In this document: positions 63,542-64,000 of the stretch, piece after piece | Layout: the number at the start of each line of letters is the position of its first letter | How positions within the stretch are numbered: position 1 is the stretch's first letter | Source of the DNA: Pseudomonas sp. GL-B-19 | Lineage (GTDB): Bacteria; Pseudomonadota; Gammaproteobacteria; Pseudomonadales; Pseudomonadaceae | Assembly (NCBI RefSeq): GCF_019956415.1 | Contig: NZ_JAHBDK010000075.1 | Coordinates: 62,001 to 126,000, forward strand | Reading direction: 5' to 3' | DNA: 64,000 nt | Notes under the pieces: generated by a model | Databases searched by the model: none | Seen by the model: the letters and a program-made list of their open reading frames with translations, nothing else | What the model was told of the DNA's origin: nothing | Program-made: the position numbers and the translations under genes

Positions 63542-64000
63542 ATGGAACATCGTGAAGCGCTGCTCGCGCTGCGAACCTTTCTTTCAACGCAGATTCTCGG
63601 CCAGGAAAAACTCATCGAGCGCTTGCTCATCGCGTTGCTTGCCGACGGCCACATGCTGGTCGAGGGCGCCCCGGGCCTGGCCAAGACCAAGGCCATCAAA
63701 GAGCTTGCCGAAGGGATCGAAGCACAGTTCCACCGCATTCAGTTCACCCCTGACCTGCTGCCCGCAGACATTACCGGCACCGAAATCTATCGGCCGGAAA
63801 CCGGCAGTTTCGTGTTCCAGCAAGGCCCGATTTTCCACAACCTGGTGCTGGCGGACGAAATCAACCGTGCCCCGGCCAAGGTTCAGTCCGCATTGCTGGA
63901 AGCCATGGGCGAGCGCCAGGTCAGCGTCGGGCGCAGCACTTACGAGCTGTCGCCGCTGTTTTTGGTAATGGCCACGCAAAACCCCATCGAGCAGGAAGGC
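63542..64000 (+). CDS. Second MoxR-type AAA+ ATPase, partial
   Basis: 153 residues are visible before the window ends. Walker A is EGAPGLAKT and Walker B LVLADEINRAP; sensor 1 begins in VMATQNPIEQEG. It resembles PA3070, which heads the gdhB-linked MoxR operon, and is a paralogue of the MoxR at 28849, whose Walker A reads ESLPGLAKT. A DUF58 gene would be expected to follow outside the window. Confidence 0.95.
   Translation, partial: MEHREALLALRTFLSTQILGQEKLIERLLIALLADGHMLVEGAPGLAKTKAIKELAEGIEAQFHRIQFTPDLLPADITGTEIYRPETGSFVFQQGPIFHNLVLADEINRAPAKVQSALLEAMGERQVSVGRSTYELSPLFLVMATQNPIEQEG

Overview
The window is chromosomal DNA from a Pseudomonas, most likely the P. fluorescens group. Coding density is high and GC is roughly 60%. 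The proteins match Pseudomonas families (MucR, MuxABC-OpmB, the 180-kDa GdhB, a DUF3203 protein, CcoN4/CcoG), and the intergenic gaps are full of the GCGAGCAGGCTCGCTCCCAC-type REP palindromes typical of that group. I see no tRNA, rRNA, CRISPR array, phage or intact insertion sequence.

Layout. 1-4931 (minus): GlgE and a TreS-maltokinase fusion, the trehalose-to-alpha-glucan pathway. 5128-6634: small hypotheticals and an MgtC-family membrane protein. 6830-9802 (plus): a CcoG-type iron-sulfur protein and a MocR-type regulator resembling P. aeruginosa MpaR. 9930-13035 (minus): an SDR oxidoreductase and the c-di-GMP enzyme MucR. 13355-22354 (minus): a complete muxA-muxB-muxC-opmB RND efflux operon joined by 4-bp ATGA overlaps. 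22534-23780: thiol peroxidase and a YCII/DGPF protein.

24130-43205 is about 19 kb of co-directional plus-strand genes directed mostly at the cell envelope. It holds two outer-membrane barrel-like proteins flanking two DUF1254/DUF1214 proteins, a MoxR-DUF58-DUF4381-BatA-BatB/C-BatD chaperone-like operon, a secreted HAD phosphatase, a secreted Cys-type sulfatase, a membrane/spermidine-synthase-like fusion, and an octaheme cytochrome c with HEAT and TPR repeats. This is the best candidate for an undescribed system.

43359-47571 holds a DUF934 protein, a siroheme nitrite/sulfite reductase, an orphan cbb3 oxidase subunit CcoN and a small membrane protein. Together with ccoG and the MocR gene near 7-10 kb these are the six genes that form one cluster in P. 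aeruginosa (PA4129-PA4134, linked to cyanide/low-oxygen respiration). Here they are split by about 34 kb, yet ccoG and ccoN keep the same two-block upstream element with identical spacing, a probable common operator. The relocated half is bracketed by two nearly identical inverted palindromic elements.

47706-57304 is a mixed accessory region: a lower-GC pair (Ig-like repeat protein, halovibrin-like lipoprotein), an amino-acid racemase, a GNAT enzyme, a LysR regulator, a CMD/AhpD protein divergent from a second MocR regulator, a monooxygenase-like protein, a cupin and a lipoprotein. 57497-62398 (minus) is the giant NAD-glutamate dehydrogenase gdhB. The window closes with a small acidic protein and the start of a second MoxR gene, in the order seen beside gdhB in P. 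aeruginosa.
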